Notes: generated by a model not told the origin, from the letters alone. Positions 33,312 to 45,110 are shown, counted from the first letter of the stretch. The stretch is 64,000 nt of DNA from Aporrectodea caliginosa (GCA_020284085.1 JACEVL010000411.1:434001-498000); one strand, 5' to 3'. A program made the numbers and translations.

Positions 33312-33480
33312 GCATTGTCACTGTAATTGTAACCTACATTTACAGAGCGCCACTTATGGAATAAATCTATCAGTGACGCTCACGACCCGAACCAGTGATA
33401 TCAGTGTCAAATAATACCAGAGATGGCAACGGTCCCCGAGAGGAACGACTGATTAAGCAGTCAATCGATCGCTGGAGATC
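33312..33480 (-). repeat. L2-like 3' end fragment
   Basis: TGTAATTGTAACC, TTTACAGAGCGCCACTTATG and ATCAGTGACGCTCACGACCC. On the minus strand this is an L2-like GAGCG...GGCGCTCTGTAAA tail with an (ATTACA)n end. It is a 5'-truncated remnant. Confidence 0.6.
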
Positions 33481-33952
33481 ACCATCAACCTCTACATTCA
33501 TGTGGCTCTCTCTCTCATTCGCTGGGTGGCGCCACTAACAGCACATGTTAGGCATTAGCGTTATAATTGCAGTTGCTTATTGGTGAAAAATTCTCGTAAA
33601 TTGTGGCAAGGGACAGTAAAATGTATAACCCATTCTTGCTTCAGACTAGTCATAGTGTCATACACATGTACTTCAACCAGTGGTGGATAGGCCCATGTTT
33701 GAGGTTTAGTTACTAATTAATTAAAGTTCGGATATAGTTCAAATTTCATAATTATAATTAAAATAAACCATTTTCGAGGAAATATAATTAATTATAATTA
33801 TAATTTTCAACCAACTAATCAATTTGAATTAGTTGTTGACGATAGAATACAAAAAGACACAAAATGCAGTTTACTAATCTGACATGCAATCTATTATAAA
33901 ATATTTTACCCGAAAAATGAATAGGCCTACGTCTCCTCCAATTCAGGCATAA
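33481..33952. other. AT-rich DNA, possible hAT remnant
   Basis: 33690-33860 is dominated by AATTATAATTA-type repeats similar to those inside the hAT at 45833-46739. CAGTGGTGGATAGG at 33680 resembles a hAT end, but no matching end or duplication was found. Confidence 0.35.
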
Positions 33953-34130
33953 CAAACGTGCCACGGAACGCGACAGCGTTGAAGCGCTGGATAATTATTG
34001 AGAGCCGCTGAAACAGATAACTAGCTTCTCGATTGTCTCCGGATACACGAGTCAGGTTGTGCCCCAGGTCAGATATGAAATTGAGACCACTGTTGTTTAT
34101 GGGCCCCCAGGTTTTCGAAGGCCAGGGGAT
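33953..34130 (-). pseudogene. REL LINE C-terminal fragment
   Basis: The plus strand reads GTGCCACGGAACGCGACAGC, GTTGAAGCGCTGG, then GGGCCCCCAGGTTTTCGAAG. This is the same order as the 3' coding end of the REL copies near 50.2 and 50.97 kb (reverse of ETLGPI...QRLS..IQRFNAVAF.GTF). It is a short decayed remnant, here without an adjacent TTA tract. Confidence 0.7.
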
Positions 34131-34685
34131 TTGTGTGAGTCTAGCACTGTGTTGTATTAAAATATGTCACGACTATGCATGACTTAAGTCATGCCTATAG
34201 TCTAATTATTCTCCTGTTCCCGTTTACTGACGACAGGATACACCGTGCAAGTGATTGTATTGTGATCGGAGTGATCGTGTGAAGTGCATTAATTTTTGTT
34301 TGTTTCTTTTGCCAAACTACATTGGAAAATGAAGTTGGTCGTATTTGCAGATGTTAAAGATATCATTGTTTGTTATAGCTGCAGGTCCTCCACTGTGTCA
34401 CAGTCACTTAGCCTGTCACTGACTTATTTATATAAATAATTTTGGTGGTATTAATGAACTAATTATGCCATATTTTCAAACTTCTATGCATGACTTAAAT
34501 ATAGATATGTATAATAATAAAGAAAACAAATTTGGTTAAATAAAGTGGCTAAAACGGGCTCAATTTGGCAGTACACCCCGCTGGGGAAGCTTACAACACT
34601 CCCCCACACCCCCTACTCATGGCAGGTTTTGTCCAAGTAGTCAAAATCCGTTAAAATATGCACTGGCACACGCCTGTAGTGCTTA
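34131..34685. other. Intergenic DNA, nothing recognised
   Basis: AT-rich sequence, no element end or domain recognised. Confidence 0.5.
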
Positions 34686-34894
34686 GCAATACATACAAGC
34701 ATCAATACTTGCATACATGATGCATACATGCATACATACATCAGTAAACTGACATACATACACACATACATACATACATACATACATACATGCATGCATA
34801 CATATACATATATACATACATACATACATACATACATACATACATACATACATACATACATACATACATACATACATACATACATACATGTACA

Positions 34895-34928
<34 letters not shown>

Positions 34929-34998
34929 CATACATGTCATACATACATACACACATACATACATACATACATATATACATACATACATACACACATAT
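34686..34998. repeat. (CATA)n microsatellite
   Basis: About 310 nt of CATA units with occasional CATG, CACA and TATA variants. The Tyr/Ile/His/Thr and Met/Tyr/Val/Cys frames across it are translation artefacts. Confidence 0.98.
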
Positions 34999-35612
34999 AG
35001 TTGGTTTATGGTGCTAGACAATCTATATGGCACCTATAGGCCTAGGACTAGGCCATATATAGACTATTTTCATTAGAGCTCGGTAAAACAAAGTTCACTG
35101 AAAAAAACGTGTCGATTGTGTTCTGTTAAATTTAATGTAGTTTTTACATAATAGCTATCACTTTCTTTAAACGTTACAAAATATTAGTTTAAGCTAACAT
35201 TTTTCTCGTACTGGTGTAGGTTTTAGAAACAACATGTAATTTGATTTATTTAGTTCTCCATAATTATAGATTAAATATTTACTTTAGCATATTTCAGTAT
35301 TCATGCATAGCCTACTTTTTGAAAAGTCAGTCCATTGTCACATATGCTAATAAAAAATTTATCAGATTACTGGGCTTGATCAGCCTGTGAACGCTTTTTA
35401 TTTGTTGTAATAGCAGTGGGAGTGCCAACTTTAGCCAAATAGACTTTCCTTAAAGCTCCCACGGCAATACGCTGTTGCTTCGTCGTAGCTCGATCGTTGT
35501 CTAAGCAGTAGACTCCCTGCGGCAGTTCGCCAAGAGTGCCAACAGTCTGAATAATTAAAAGATAACAAATCATAACTGATTAATTAATTTCATTTCGTGT
35601 GTGGAGAAATAC
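34999..35612. other. Intergenic DNA, nothing recognised
   Basis: No motif or element end identified. A 68-codon minus frame at 35367-35573 is unremarkable. Confidence 0.5.
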
Positions 35613-35875
35613 GCGGTAGTGTAGTGGTCAGAGTGCTGGACTGTCAATCGAGAGGTCGGGGACTCAAATCCCCGTCGGTGCACAACGTTAGCTAAAGATT
35701 TCTGCTCCATCTGCACTCCTATAACCAACTCAGCTATAATCAGTACACTGACCGTACAATGTCGGTGGTCGCGCGCACTGTCGGTGGGAAGATGAGACGA
35801 CGAGGGAGAGTAGACCTACAAGTCATCCGCCCTGATATGCCGAGGCTAAAAAAATGAAGTCGCCAACACTCCATG
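35613..35875 (+). mobile_element. tRNA-derived SINE-4, second copy
   Basis: GCGGTAGTGTAGTGGTCAGA gives the A box and GGGACTCAAATCCCC the B-box region. The body then has CAACTCAGCTATAATCAG, CTGACCGTACAATGTCGG, TCGGTGGGAAGATG and GAGGGAGAG, as in the minus-strand copy at 29793-30040. The end is AAAAAAATGAAGTCGC, matching AAAAATGAAGTCG there. Confidence 0.8.
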
Positions 35876-35905
35876 CCCATGGTTGCCTTAAGGGACACTT
35901 CTTCT

Positions 35906-36275
35906 ACCACCACCACCACCACCACCACCACCACCACCACCACCACCACCACCACCACCACCACCACCACCACCACCACCACCACCACCACCACCGCTAC
36001 AACCACCACCACCACCACCACCGCCACAACCACCACCACCACAACCACCACCACCACCACCACCGCCACAACCACCACCACCACCACCACCGCCACAACC
36101 ACCACCACCACCACCACCACAACCACCACCACCACCACCACCGCTACAACCACCACCACCACCGCCACAACCACCACCACCACCACAACCACCACCACCG
36201 CTACAAGCCTACAACCACCACCACCACCACAACCACCACCACCACAACCACCACCACCACCACCACCACCACCAC
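35906..36275. repeat. (CCA)n microsatellite
   Basis: About 370 nt of ACC/CCA triplets with interspersed CGCTACAA and CGCCACAA variants that form a higher-order pattern. Poly-His, poly-Thr and poly-Val frames are artefacts. Confidence 0.98.
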
Positions 36276-36869
36276 GTTCTCTTTCTTCCTCTTCCGCTTA
36301 ATCAGTTCATATTTCTCACTATTGAATATGGTCATCTGATTTCTTTTCTGGCCGTGCCTAAAACAAGAGCTAATCATTCAGTTCAGTCACTTAGTCTTAG
36401 CTGATTTTTTTCTCGAGTAGAACTTACCTTTTCAAACTGCTTATCAGTAATTCATTATAAACAACTCCTGGTAAGTGGCTTCTCTCTGTCTTAAGGGACT
36501 GATCTCCTGGATAGTGACTTGATTACGGCTTGCTTTAGGTGCGCATCGGTTGATACCTCACGCATTAGACAACGGCGCAATGGAAGTTATAAATTACAAT
36601 TACAGTAACAGGCCATCGTGTGTCATTCGCCGTGAACCCTAGCGTGCTCGTTCCATGAACAGAAATAAATTTAGCCACAATTTAACAACTGCACTGCGCT
36701 ATTCGAGGACTCTTTGGGTGACACTTACTGACAACTCAATCGGATGGCAATACGAACCGTGAATATGCACAATTAGCGTCTATAAATTTGGTTGTGTTTG
36801 AAGAAGCCATGTATTGCTATATTGCCGGGACTGACACGCTTTCAGTTTACAATTACGTCACAACGGTAT
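36276..36869. other. Intergenic DNA, nothing recognised
   Basis: No recognisable motif. Confidence 0.5.
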
Positions 36870-37045
36870 GTTAAGAAATCGTCCAGTACTTGTTTCTGGT
36901 AATATCTGGCCATAAGACGATAGGGATCGAGAGATGACCCCTAGCTGACGAAGTTGGTAGTAACAGCCATCAGTGAGATTATTGATGTGCATTGAGAAAC
37001 CAAGTTCCTCATCCAGTGTAACATCCAAATCTCTCTTTAATAAAT
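36870..37045 (-). pseudogene. L2/CR1-like reverse transcriptase C-terminal fragment
   Basis: Minus-strand translation gives VHLLKRDLDVTLDEELGFSM, HINNLTDGCYYQLRQLGVIS and RSLSSYGQ, the segment after the polymerase core in L2/CR1 enzymes (VRxLGVxLDxxLxFxxHI...CYxxLRxLRxIRxxLS). It is a short remnant with no ends visible. Confidence 0.7.
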
Positions 37046-37310
37046 GAACATCGTCAGGTAAACCGAATAATGTAAATAAAGAGAGATTTCAAGCACCAAA
37101 ACTATGCTTACATTCAGAGACGAGCGGTCTATCACCCTTGCCCGGTTGCGATGACTACCTCCACAGATGATATGGTCTTTACCAAACCACTGAGCACAAT
37201 ACAGCTGAAAGCATAAGCCAAACACTCGTTGATATCGTCAAGAACTTCTCTGTCTTAATAAATAAGTCACTTGCCACTTATGGCTACTGTAGTTTTCTCA
37301 GTTCGGACAC
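37046..37310. other. Intergenic DNA, nothing recognised
   Basis: No recognisable motif. Confidence 0.45.
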
Positions 37311-39290
37311 TTTAACCCTCAGATTACCAGCATTTTTACATACACTGAGTACCAGTGGGGTAAAAAATGACCCCAACACAATTTTTACAATAAGTTCTAT
37401 TTTTACTTATTGCCATGAAAACAAATAGTAGTAAAGTATTTGGAACATGTTTAGGCTGTTGAAATGAATGAATGTTTAACCCTCAGACTACCAGAATTTT
37501 TTTGTTACACTGAGTACCAGCGGGGTCAAAAATGACCCCAACACAATTTTTACAATAAGTTATTTGTTTTTTGAATTTTTATTTATTGCCATGAAAACAA
37601 TTATTGGTAAAGTATTTGGAACATATATAGGCTTTTGAAATTAATGAATTTTTAATTTAATAGTTACAGATTAGTGTTCAAAGTGACCGAGTGTTCAATG
37701 TTCAAAACTAATATGGACAATTTCCGGTCATTACAGTTACTGTTTGAAGTTTATACAGGTATACGAGGCAAAAACGACTTCATTGCGCTTACAGGCGACA
37801 CAGATTATGTTGGAATTCTTATCACTTTCTAATGATTTTGTCCACTTGTCAAATTTTGATCTAATAGTTGCAAGTTGTTTAGGATATTGACGTTCTCTAC
37901 TGCGCATCGCATCGTCAAATCTAAAAGAACGTGATATTTTCTGGAACCGATTTCTTAGTCATGCTGTCGCTGAAACATCGTCTAAACTCTGCAACTTCAA
38001 CTCTGCAACTGCTGCACTGCTTCATTTCATGACTTGTCCGAAATATCATTCCATGTTTCACCATAGATGGCACTATCTTTCTTATTTATCCACTTCAGTT
38101 TCTTATAGAATTGGTTTTCTCATAACCAGTTGGACACCTGTTAGCGGACTGTCATCATTTTTGTAATAAATATACCATGTAAACAATATATAATAGTTTA
38201 TCTTTGTTAAAAATACTTTTAAGATGAATGTTAGCTCAATAAAAATTTATTTTGTTATTTTTACATATGTCAGAATTAATCAGTTTACACTGGGGTCAAA
38301 AACGACCCCACTGGTACTCAGTGTATAAATGGAATACCTGCGCCATCTGGTGACAGAAAATTTAAAATAAAACATGGAATTTTGTACAAAACAGGAATAT
38401 CTATAAAGTCATAAAATTTCGTTGAGATATCTCTTATGGGGGGTGAGCAGCACTAATGCAAACTACCTCTGGGGTCATTTTTGACCCCAGCGGTAGTCGC
38501 AGGGTTAATTTAATAGTTACAGAATAGTGTTAAACGTGTTCGCGTGTTCAATGTTCAAAACTTATATGAACAATATCTGATCATTAGGCCTACAGTAACT
38601 GTTTACAGTTTATACAGCAAAAACGACCCCATTGCACTTACAGGCGGCACAGATGATGTTGGACTTCTTAAAATTTTCTTATGATTTTGTCCGCTAGTCA
38701 AAATACTGTTCTTAGGGCCTAGGTGCAAGTTATTTAGGATACTGACGTTCTCTTCTATGCACCGCATCGTAAAATCTAAGGGCACGTGATATTTTCTGGA
38801 ACCGATTTCTAGTTATGCTGTTGCTGAGACATCGTCTAAACTCTACAACTGCTGCACTGCTTCATATCTTGACTTGTCAGAAATATCACTCCATGTTTCA
38901 CCATAGATGGCACTGCCTTCCTTAATTATCCACTTCAGTTTCTTTTATAATTGAATTTCGTAAAAATAGTTGGAAAGCTCTTAGCGGACTGTCAATATTT
39001 TTGGGAATAAAAATACTAAGTAATCAATTACAATAGTTTCTCTGTGTCAAAAATGCTTTTAAAATAAATGTTATCTCATTGTTATTTTTACATAATTATG
39101 TCAGAATTATTCAGTTTACACTGGTACTCAATGTATACATGGAATACCTGCGCCATCTGGTGATAGATAATGTAAAATATAACTTGGAATTTACTACAAA
39201 ACAGGAATACCTATAAAGTCATAAAATTTCGTTGAGATATCACTTATGGGGGCTGGGCAGCAGCCTAATGGAGATTTTTGACCCCAGTTA
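37311..39290. mobile_element. Tandem array of piggyBac-like MITE copies
   Basis: Three partial or complete copies lie head to tail. A left-end piece (37315-37475) starts TTAACCCTCAGATTACCAG. A complete unit follows (37480-38504). A third unit (38509-39290) repeats the internal region (from TTTAATAGTTACAGA) and ends GACCCCAGTTAGGA. The shared subterminal palindrome is GGGGTCAAAAATGACCCC. Repeated copies in direct orientation suggest unequal crossing-over or repeated insertion into TTAA sites created by the element itself. Confidence 0.8.
37480..38504. mobile_element. piggyBac-like MITE, complete unit
   Basis: Flanked by TTAA at 37476-37479 and 38505-38508. The left end CCCTCAGACTACCAG and right end CGGTAGTCGCAGGG are inverted, and the CCCT...AGGG termini next to TTAA are the piggyBac hallmark. 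The phrase GGGGTCAAAAATGACCCC occurs inside both ends. No transposase frame was found, so it is non-autonomous. Confidence 0.82.
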
Positions 39291-39292
39291 GG

Positions 39293-39297
<5 letters not shown>

Positions 39298-39376
<79 letters not shown>
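39298..39376. repeat. (TA)n microsatellite
   Basis: About 75 nt of alternating TA with one AATTA interruption. Confidence 0.97.
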
Positions 39377-39379
<3 letters not shown>

Positions 39380-39529
39380 ACCTTGCTTACCTACTTTGAA
39401 GCGAATTTCATTTGTAAACCGCCGACAAAAAAGACGAAGAAGAAAGTTAAACTAGGGGTCTACTTTTATATCCAGGTGCAATTTGGGAGTGTACGCAGTA
39501 AAAACTATAATCGGACTAACAAAGTCGTT
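39377..39529. other. Spacer, nothing recognised
   Basis: Short interval between the TA run and the next TTAA-flanked element. Confidence 0.4.
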
Positions 39530-39868
39530 TTAACCCACGGGCGACCAAGCTTTTTTTTGTGACATCGGCTACCAAGGGGGGGGGTTACATGGATTTCGTG
39601 TTTGGTTTCACATATCATAACTTGTAATATAGCAATGGATTCAGCATTCATTTCTGCACAGAATGGTATATTTAGTTGTACATTATGTGAATGCACCTCG
39701 AAATTACATCACTTTTAACAACGGAACCCATTAATTAGCAATATTTTATATTATTGCGTACATTTTGTACTTTTGGATAAACAAATATAAGATTATGTGT
39801 GTTTTGAAACTAATCTATGTATAAAAGATACACACAATCATCCCTACACATGTTTATCTTATATATAA

Positions 39869-40626
39869 TCCAAAGTCTGATTATTCTGTCCTTCCGTATG
39901 TTTGTCCGTCTCGCTAAAGGCTCCGAAACGGAACGCTTTAGCGATTTGATAAAATTTACAAAACATTATTACGCCGCGTCTAGGTCAAAGCGACTATTTT
40001 CAGCTCGCAATTTTATTTAAACGCCGATATATGGCCATTTTAAATTTCCAACTTTTTCGACGAGACTATTTCAATACCGGCCACAGTATGGCCATTTGTC
40101 CACGTCACGAAGGCTTAAATTAATATGCAATCTTACGTCACGCGCGGAGCATCTAGGTCAACGCTCTGATTTGCAAGTTTCAACCAATCACGATGACCGT
40201 TGATTTAAAATCAGAAGTGGTCACGCCCACGGCTGAATTTATAGGTCATCGGACTTAAAAATTCGCCAATGCAAAACTTTAGGGATACGAAATTTTTAAC
40301 GAACGTTTTCATTTGAATTTCTATAGATCTCAACCCAACTTTATTTCAACTCAAAATTTATTTTAAATTCCGATATTTGGACATTTTAAGTTTCGATGTG
40401 TTGATAGTCTGTTTCAATGCCATTAAAATCTAGCTATGCAGGAGTATATATTGCGTAGAGTTGTATTTTAAACAATTTCAAGCCAGCGCGTAAATTCGCC
40501 AGAGGGATACACGAAAAATGTGCACATCGTTAAATTCAAATTCACGGGCGCTGACGAAGATGTCGTTAAATTCAAATACACGGGCGCTGAGGCAAACCCG
40601 GGCGAACGCCGGGTAAAAACTGCTAG
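39869..40626 (+). mobile_element. Helitron-like non-autonomous element
   Basis: The 3' end has a short hairpin CCCGG...CCGGG (40597-40613), nine spacer bases and CTAG followed by T, which fits the Helitron rule (hairpin ~10 nt before CTRR, insertion between A and T). The likely 5' end is TC after A at 39868. Inside, a phrase TCGTTAAATTCAAA...CACGGGCGCTGA is tandemly repeated at 40528-40592. No Rep/helicase is encoded. Confidence 0.55.
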
Positions 40627-40687
40627 TATAGTATAAATGTACATCCATACATATATCCATACATATATATCGATTTACGTTGTAATG

Positions 40688-41053
40688 CTGTATTCAGCCA
40701 TTTTCACACAGATTACGCGTATTATTATTTATTTTGATCACTTCCGGTATTCAAAAGACAAAGATGTAGGTATGAAAATGAAGCCCTACATTCCCTCTAA
40801 AGAATGGTATCTTTGTTTCTCTTCCAAGAAGACAAATGAATACGCTACAGACAAAAACTAAGGGGGGCAGTGTTTCCATTCAGCCATTTTTCACGCATAT
40901 TATGCGTATTATTATTTATTTTGATCACTTCCGGTTTTCATAAGACAAAGATGTAGGTATGCAAATGAAGCCCTGCATTCCCTCTAAAGAATGGTATAAT
41001 TGTTTCTCTTCTAGGAAGAATAGTCAATAAGCTATAGTCGAAAAACTAAGGGG
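40688..41053. repeat. ~190-nt tandem repeat inside the piggyBac-like element
   Basis: Copy 1 (about 40690-40866) and copy 2 (about 40882-41053) share CAGCCATTTTCAC, ATTATTATTTATTTTGATCA, CTTCCGGT and GCCCT(A/G)CATTCCCTC with scattered substitutions. Confidence 0.85.
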
Positions 41054-41263
41054 TGGATACACGACCCCCCCTGGTGCCTCGGGTATATCAGGTATAACTT
41101 TTGAATGGCGTGGGCTACCACCATGATGTTTACCTCAAAATGTGCGCCAATGAATCTGCTACAGCTACCTAAAATGAAAAAATTATATTCCATATGGGAC
41201 AAAAATTATGCATAAAAACGTAGGGGGGTGGTAACCACCCCCCCTTGGTAGCCCGACAGTTAA

Positions 41264-42176
41264 GGTTCATAGAACGTCTTTACGCGCTCCGTTTAATTAA
41301 ATATCGCACTTAAAGGTCTAGCAACTGCTATCGAAATAACCAAAGGAATAGTGCTTTTAATAGTGCTTAAGTCAACTCATCATGGAAAAGTCCGCACCGG
41401 TGAAGCACCTCCAAGACAAAAAAATCAACATCTGGATAAAAGTTCACTACTTGTTACCATGCAATAACTGTGAAACTCGTGATAAAACATTATTACGTGG
41501 CTTTAGTCGTAACATTCATTTGTTGGCTTTTAACTCAAATATTGAATACAGACGCGAATTTCCCCGCGCTGAAATGTCCGCGCCACATTGTTTCGTGCCG
41601 AATTTTCCGCTCACCGAGTAATGGCTTTGGGTGGAGCATCATACCGGTACTGCAGTTCCCGAATAAAAAGAAAAATAAATGATGCCAAGTGAAAGTGCGA
41701 TGGTGTTCTGTTATCCAACATTATTTTAATTTTCAATTTTCAGTACCAACCAAAAACGTGAATCGCTAAGCATTAGTGTTAGGCCTATATCATCCTGATG
41801 ATTTGAGAAATTGAATAACAGACTAGTTATAACACCCAAAATAAATTGATCCATCGGACAAAGCTTATTAGTTATTGTTATTTAAGATTAATAAAGTTTC
41901 TGAATCAAATAGTAATAAACTGTAAATTCTAGTTTAAGTTTAACTCTGATAAACTAGGAAGTTGTCCTTGTGTTGAAATTTCTACTGCTTACCAAAATGC
42001 TAATACTTACCAAACAGTACCCGGCATAATCATCTGGAACATCAACAATTTTCTCAGCAGAGCCAAAATCCCAGACCTGTGCAAAACATTACAGAAACTA
42101 TGCTTCACAAAACGGTGCACATGCAAGGAATACAGCCATGCAACACAAAACTCAACTCTGTTAGAGCTTTGATGCA
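41264..42176. other. Intergenic DNA, nothing recognised
   Basis: No domain or element end recognised. Short plus frames at 41382-41682 overlap in different frames. Confidence 0.5.
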
Positions 42177-42222
42177 TATATATATATATATATATATATA
42201 TTATGCCGGGTATATATGTATA

Positions 42223-43988
42223 TTAGGGTGGTCCAAAAACACAAAGTGTCTCAGAGTTGCCCTCCACAACCCTGCTTTTGTTCTATGGCTGCCCACTATT
42301 ACCTCTACCAAATTTGAGAGACATTGATGAGTATTTAGAGGTCGCTCAAGATCAGGGTATTTTCACCATGTTAAGCATGAAATCGGTAATCTGCACTAAG
42401 AACAGAAAACAGAATTTCAGTTGAATTAAAACATAATAGTGCAGCAATGAAAATAAGAAAAGGTTCCAAAATGTTCAAATTTGCTATGGAAACACTGGAA
42501 CTTTTCTTGAGTAACACATTCTATGTCCTCTGTCATCTTTATCAGCGTGGCCTTAGAGCAGGATGCATAGGTGTTCCTGCAGCGTTTCGCGAGCTGAAGA
42601 AGGAACTGCTGCTCTTCATTCTTTGTCAACGATTAACTCTACTGCTGCATCAAACCAATGGCTCTCCCAGTAGAGTTGTCCATAACTGTCATGACTGACG
42701 CTGCCTTTAGGAGATACTGGTAGGAGTGATCATCGCATCATTCCTTACGATTCTTTACCAGGAAGCCTTGGGCCTTCTCTTTTCCATTCAAGTTCAGAAT
42801 GTCAACGATGACAGTAGTTCTCTCTGTGATGGAAGATGCAATGCCAAGGGAGCTAAGGCCAAGGAAGCTGAGGGGTTCAGAAGGATGGTCGAGGCACTTC
42901 CCATAATTGATGGACTGTGGAAGGTGGAGGTTTGTCACCATCAGTTTTTTCACATCCACTACAATTCTGTTGTCAAACAAGGACAAGCTGACCAAAATTT
43001 TTGAAACGTGCCAGATTATGCCTACCGAATGTGGTCGAGGCAACCTTTGCCACTCTCATATTTAGATATTTACTGAGCTCCTCCAATAGCAGTAGATCGT
43101 GAGTGTGAGTGGTGCTCTTATAGGCAGAAGAGCTTCATGCCAGAACCGAAAATAGACAAGTCTCACAAACAGTGCCAGCTCCTTTACACTGTGCTTCTCT
43201 TTGGCAGTTGGAGATAATAGCTGCTGGAAAAGAAATGTCTTAATGCTAAAGATAGCTTTCACCATCAAACGTGCATGATGGAATGCTCCTGGTGCCCGAA
43301 AGGAAACTCTTGCTCCCTTTGCTCCACCCTGGAAGATCAAACTGAGTTTCAAGAATTCCTCGTAGTCTTCTCTCTGATGTGACCCTTCAAGAGCTGCCTT
43401 GCATAATTTCACCATTTTTCTTCTCGAAGAGCAGAATAGTGTGCATCAAAGATGTCGTCGGAAGCCACTTCATTCGTCGCTTGGTCAATGCGTGGCCAGC
43501 TTTGCTGAAACCTCCAGAGCATAGTAACGGGAGACCCTACAGTAGGTCCAGATAAAGAGCCGAAACAGCAAGTGGAAGTTCCATAACGTGATGGCGGCAA
43601 GCCATCCAGGTTAATTCTTGCTATTTCGAATTCTCAATAAAAGTACAGGAACCATTCTTCAGGCGAGTATTGCTGGCCGTGATGTCAATAGACTATATAC
43701 CACGAACTAGACTCCGAAGTCCGAAGACCCCAGTCAGCCAGAGTCCTCAGGCAGGCTTTAGTTTGTTCGTTACCAGTTCTGCAGCCAATTTTTGGATCTC
43801 CCAGTATATATCTCTTCCCTGTCACCTATGACTAGTAGGCTACTGCAAGTCTGTCACCTGCTCCTCATGGTTCTTGTTGCATGATCGTCGGATGGAGCTT
43901 TTGTTGGGAGATGGGATGAGATAGTTTTTTCTCTGCCTTCTCTATCAGCCAAACTTCAGCACTGCTTCTTGTCTTAGCCATTATTGTG

Positions 43989-44056
<68 letters not shown>

Positions 44057-44520
44057 CGTTTATTGAGAAAAACAATCTGACAAAAATGAGCTATGTCAAA
44101 AACTCTACAGTCAAATCTCTTCAATTCCTAATCTTCACCAATGTACTGATAAATCTGACTAAGTACAAAAGTTTACAGTTCTTAAAACAATTAAAAAAAT
44201 TCCAACATTTGCATTTTACTTCAAAGACTAGTTAATAATGTTAGATTGGTATTTCTAAACTTCAGTTTGAAACAACACTTCAAAAGTAAGTAAAAAGCGG
44301 TTCAAATAATATGTTTTTGAGTAGATAACAGTCAATAATTTCCACTATGCCATGGTATTATCAAGAGAATGTTTGGCGACCTTGAGCGACCTCTAAAAAT
44401 GCTTCAATCTGCTTCAAATTTGTTCTACATCTTACTTAGGAGAGGTAGAACAGATTTAAACTTGTGGAGCAAAGTTCTGATAAAGATCAAATTTTACCAT
44501 TGTGTCGTGGACCACCCTAA
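42223..44520 (-). mobile_element. DNA transposon, GGTCC-ended family, copy 2 (2.3 kb)
   Basis: Terminal inverted repeats TTAGGGTGGTCCA and TGGACCACCCTAA. The hexamer TGTATA flanks both sides, a possible 6-bp target duplication, although the site is TA-rich. Minus-strand frames encode YEEFLKLSLIFQGGAKGARV, SFRAPGAFHHARLMVKAIFS, VKELALFVRLVYFRFWHEAL (43062-43415) and TKNEEQQFLLQLAKRCR (42426-42629), collinear parts of one protein broken by frameshifts. I recall similar unnamed repeat-encoded proteins in other invertebrates but cannot place them in a transposase superfamily. No DDE triad was identified by eye. Confidence 0.75.
43987..44052. repeat. (TA)n microsatellite
   Basis: About 65 nt of TA repeat inside the transposon, beside the stub shared with 7897-7935. 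Confidence 0.97.
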
Positions 44521-44534
44521 TGTATATATATATA

Positions 44535-45110
44535 TTAGGGTGGTCCAAAAAATCTTTTTTAAAGGTCAAGAGTAGAACCCACCATTGCAGCCCATCTATT
44601 AAAAAACTAACATACTGAAAATCTTAGCCAGATTGAACCATATTTAGGATTGCACAAGTCATCCAAAGTTATGCTATGTATAGTTGTATACTTGAATTCC
44701 GCAATGCACCTTGATGGCAAACAAGCATCAGTACAAAGACATAACAATGTATTCACCGTTTCAGCATTTAAAGTCTGTGATTAAGTAGCATTTTGCGTCG
44801 GAAAATGCAAGTTTTAAAGGGAAAACGTCAGAAATATTTGGTTTTGTCTTCATTGAGTGGTCGTTTCGGCACTGGCAGCGGCACTATCCAAACTTGCCAG
44901 CAATGTGTTCTTGTTCGAGTCAGGAATTTGAATGCGATGCACTTTAACAACTTGAAGCCAATACTATTTCTGACCTTCGTCATTTGTTAGGATTGAGTTG
45001 TACTCATGGATTAGTTTTACACCTCTCTCTGCGGTGTCGTTGACTACTTTTAGTGCCATCACGACTGCCTGTGATTCAATATAATCTTCATTTTCACTCC
45101 AGCGAATCGT
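44535..45110 (-). mobile_element. DNA transposon, GGTCC-ended family, copy 3 (partial)
   Basis: It starts TTAGGGTGGTCCAAAAAATC, immediately beyond the TA run flanking copy 2. Minus-strand translation at about 44985-45065 gives VVMALKVVNDTAERGVKLIH and EYNSILTNDE, matching the coding region of copies 1 and 2. No right end was found, so the copy is truncated somewhere before the LINE fragment at 45430. Confidence 0.7.

Larger units (their letters stand above)
39534..41259. mobile_element. Second piggyBac-like element with nested Helitron
   Basis: TTAA occurs at 39530-39533 and 41260-41263. The left end CCCACGGGCGACCAAG pairs with the right end, which reads CTGTCGGGCTACCAAG when reverse-complemented. 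The subterminal CCAAGGGGGGG run is also inverted. The first base of the right end differs from the expected C/G arrangement, so assignment is tentative. No transposase frame. It contains a Helitron-like insertion (39869-40626) and a ~190-nt tandem repeat. Confidence 0.55.

Noticed and set aside
33680..33960. A hAT element starting CAGTGGTGGATAGG
   Set aside because: No partner end or target duplication was found; AT-rich internal similarity to the 45.8-kb hAT is too weak.
34613..35076. Frames rich in Met-Tyr-Val-Cys and Ile-His-Thr-Tyr
   Set aside because: By-products of the CATA microsatellite on both strands.
35613..35690. A tRNA gene with CAAATCC B box
   Set aside because: The same head plus body recurs at 29793-30040, so it is a SINE.
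35854..36339. Long poly-His, poly-Thr/Pro and poly-Val frames
   Set aside because: They are translations of a CCA microsatellite in different frames; no flanking domain or start context supports a gene.
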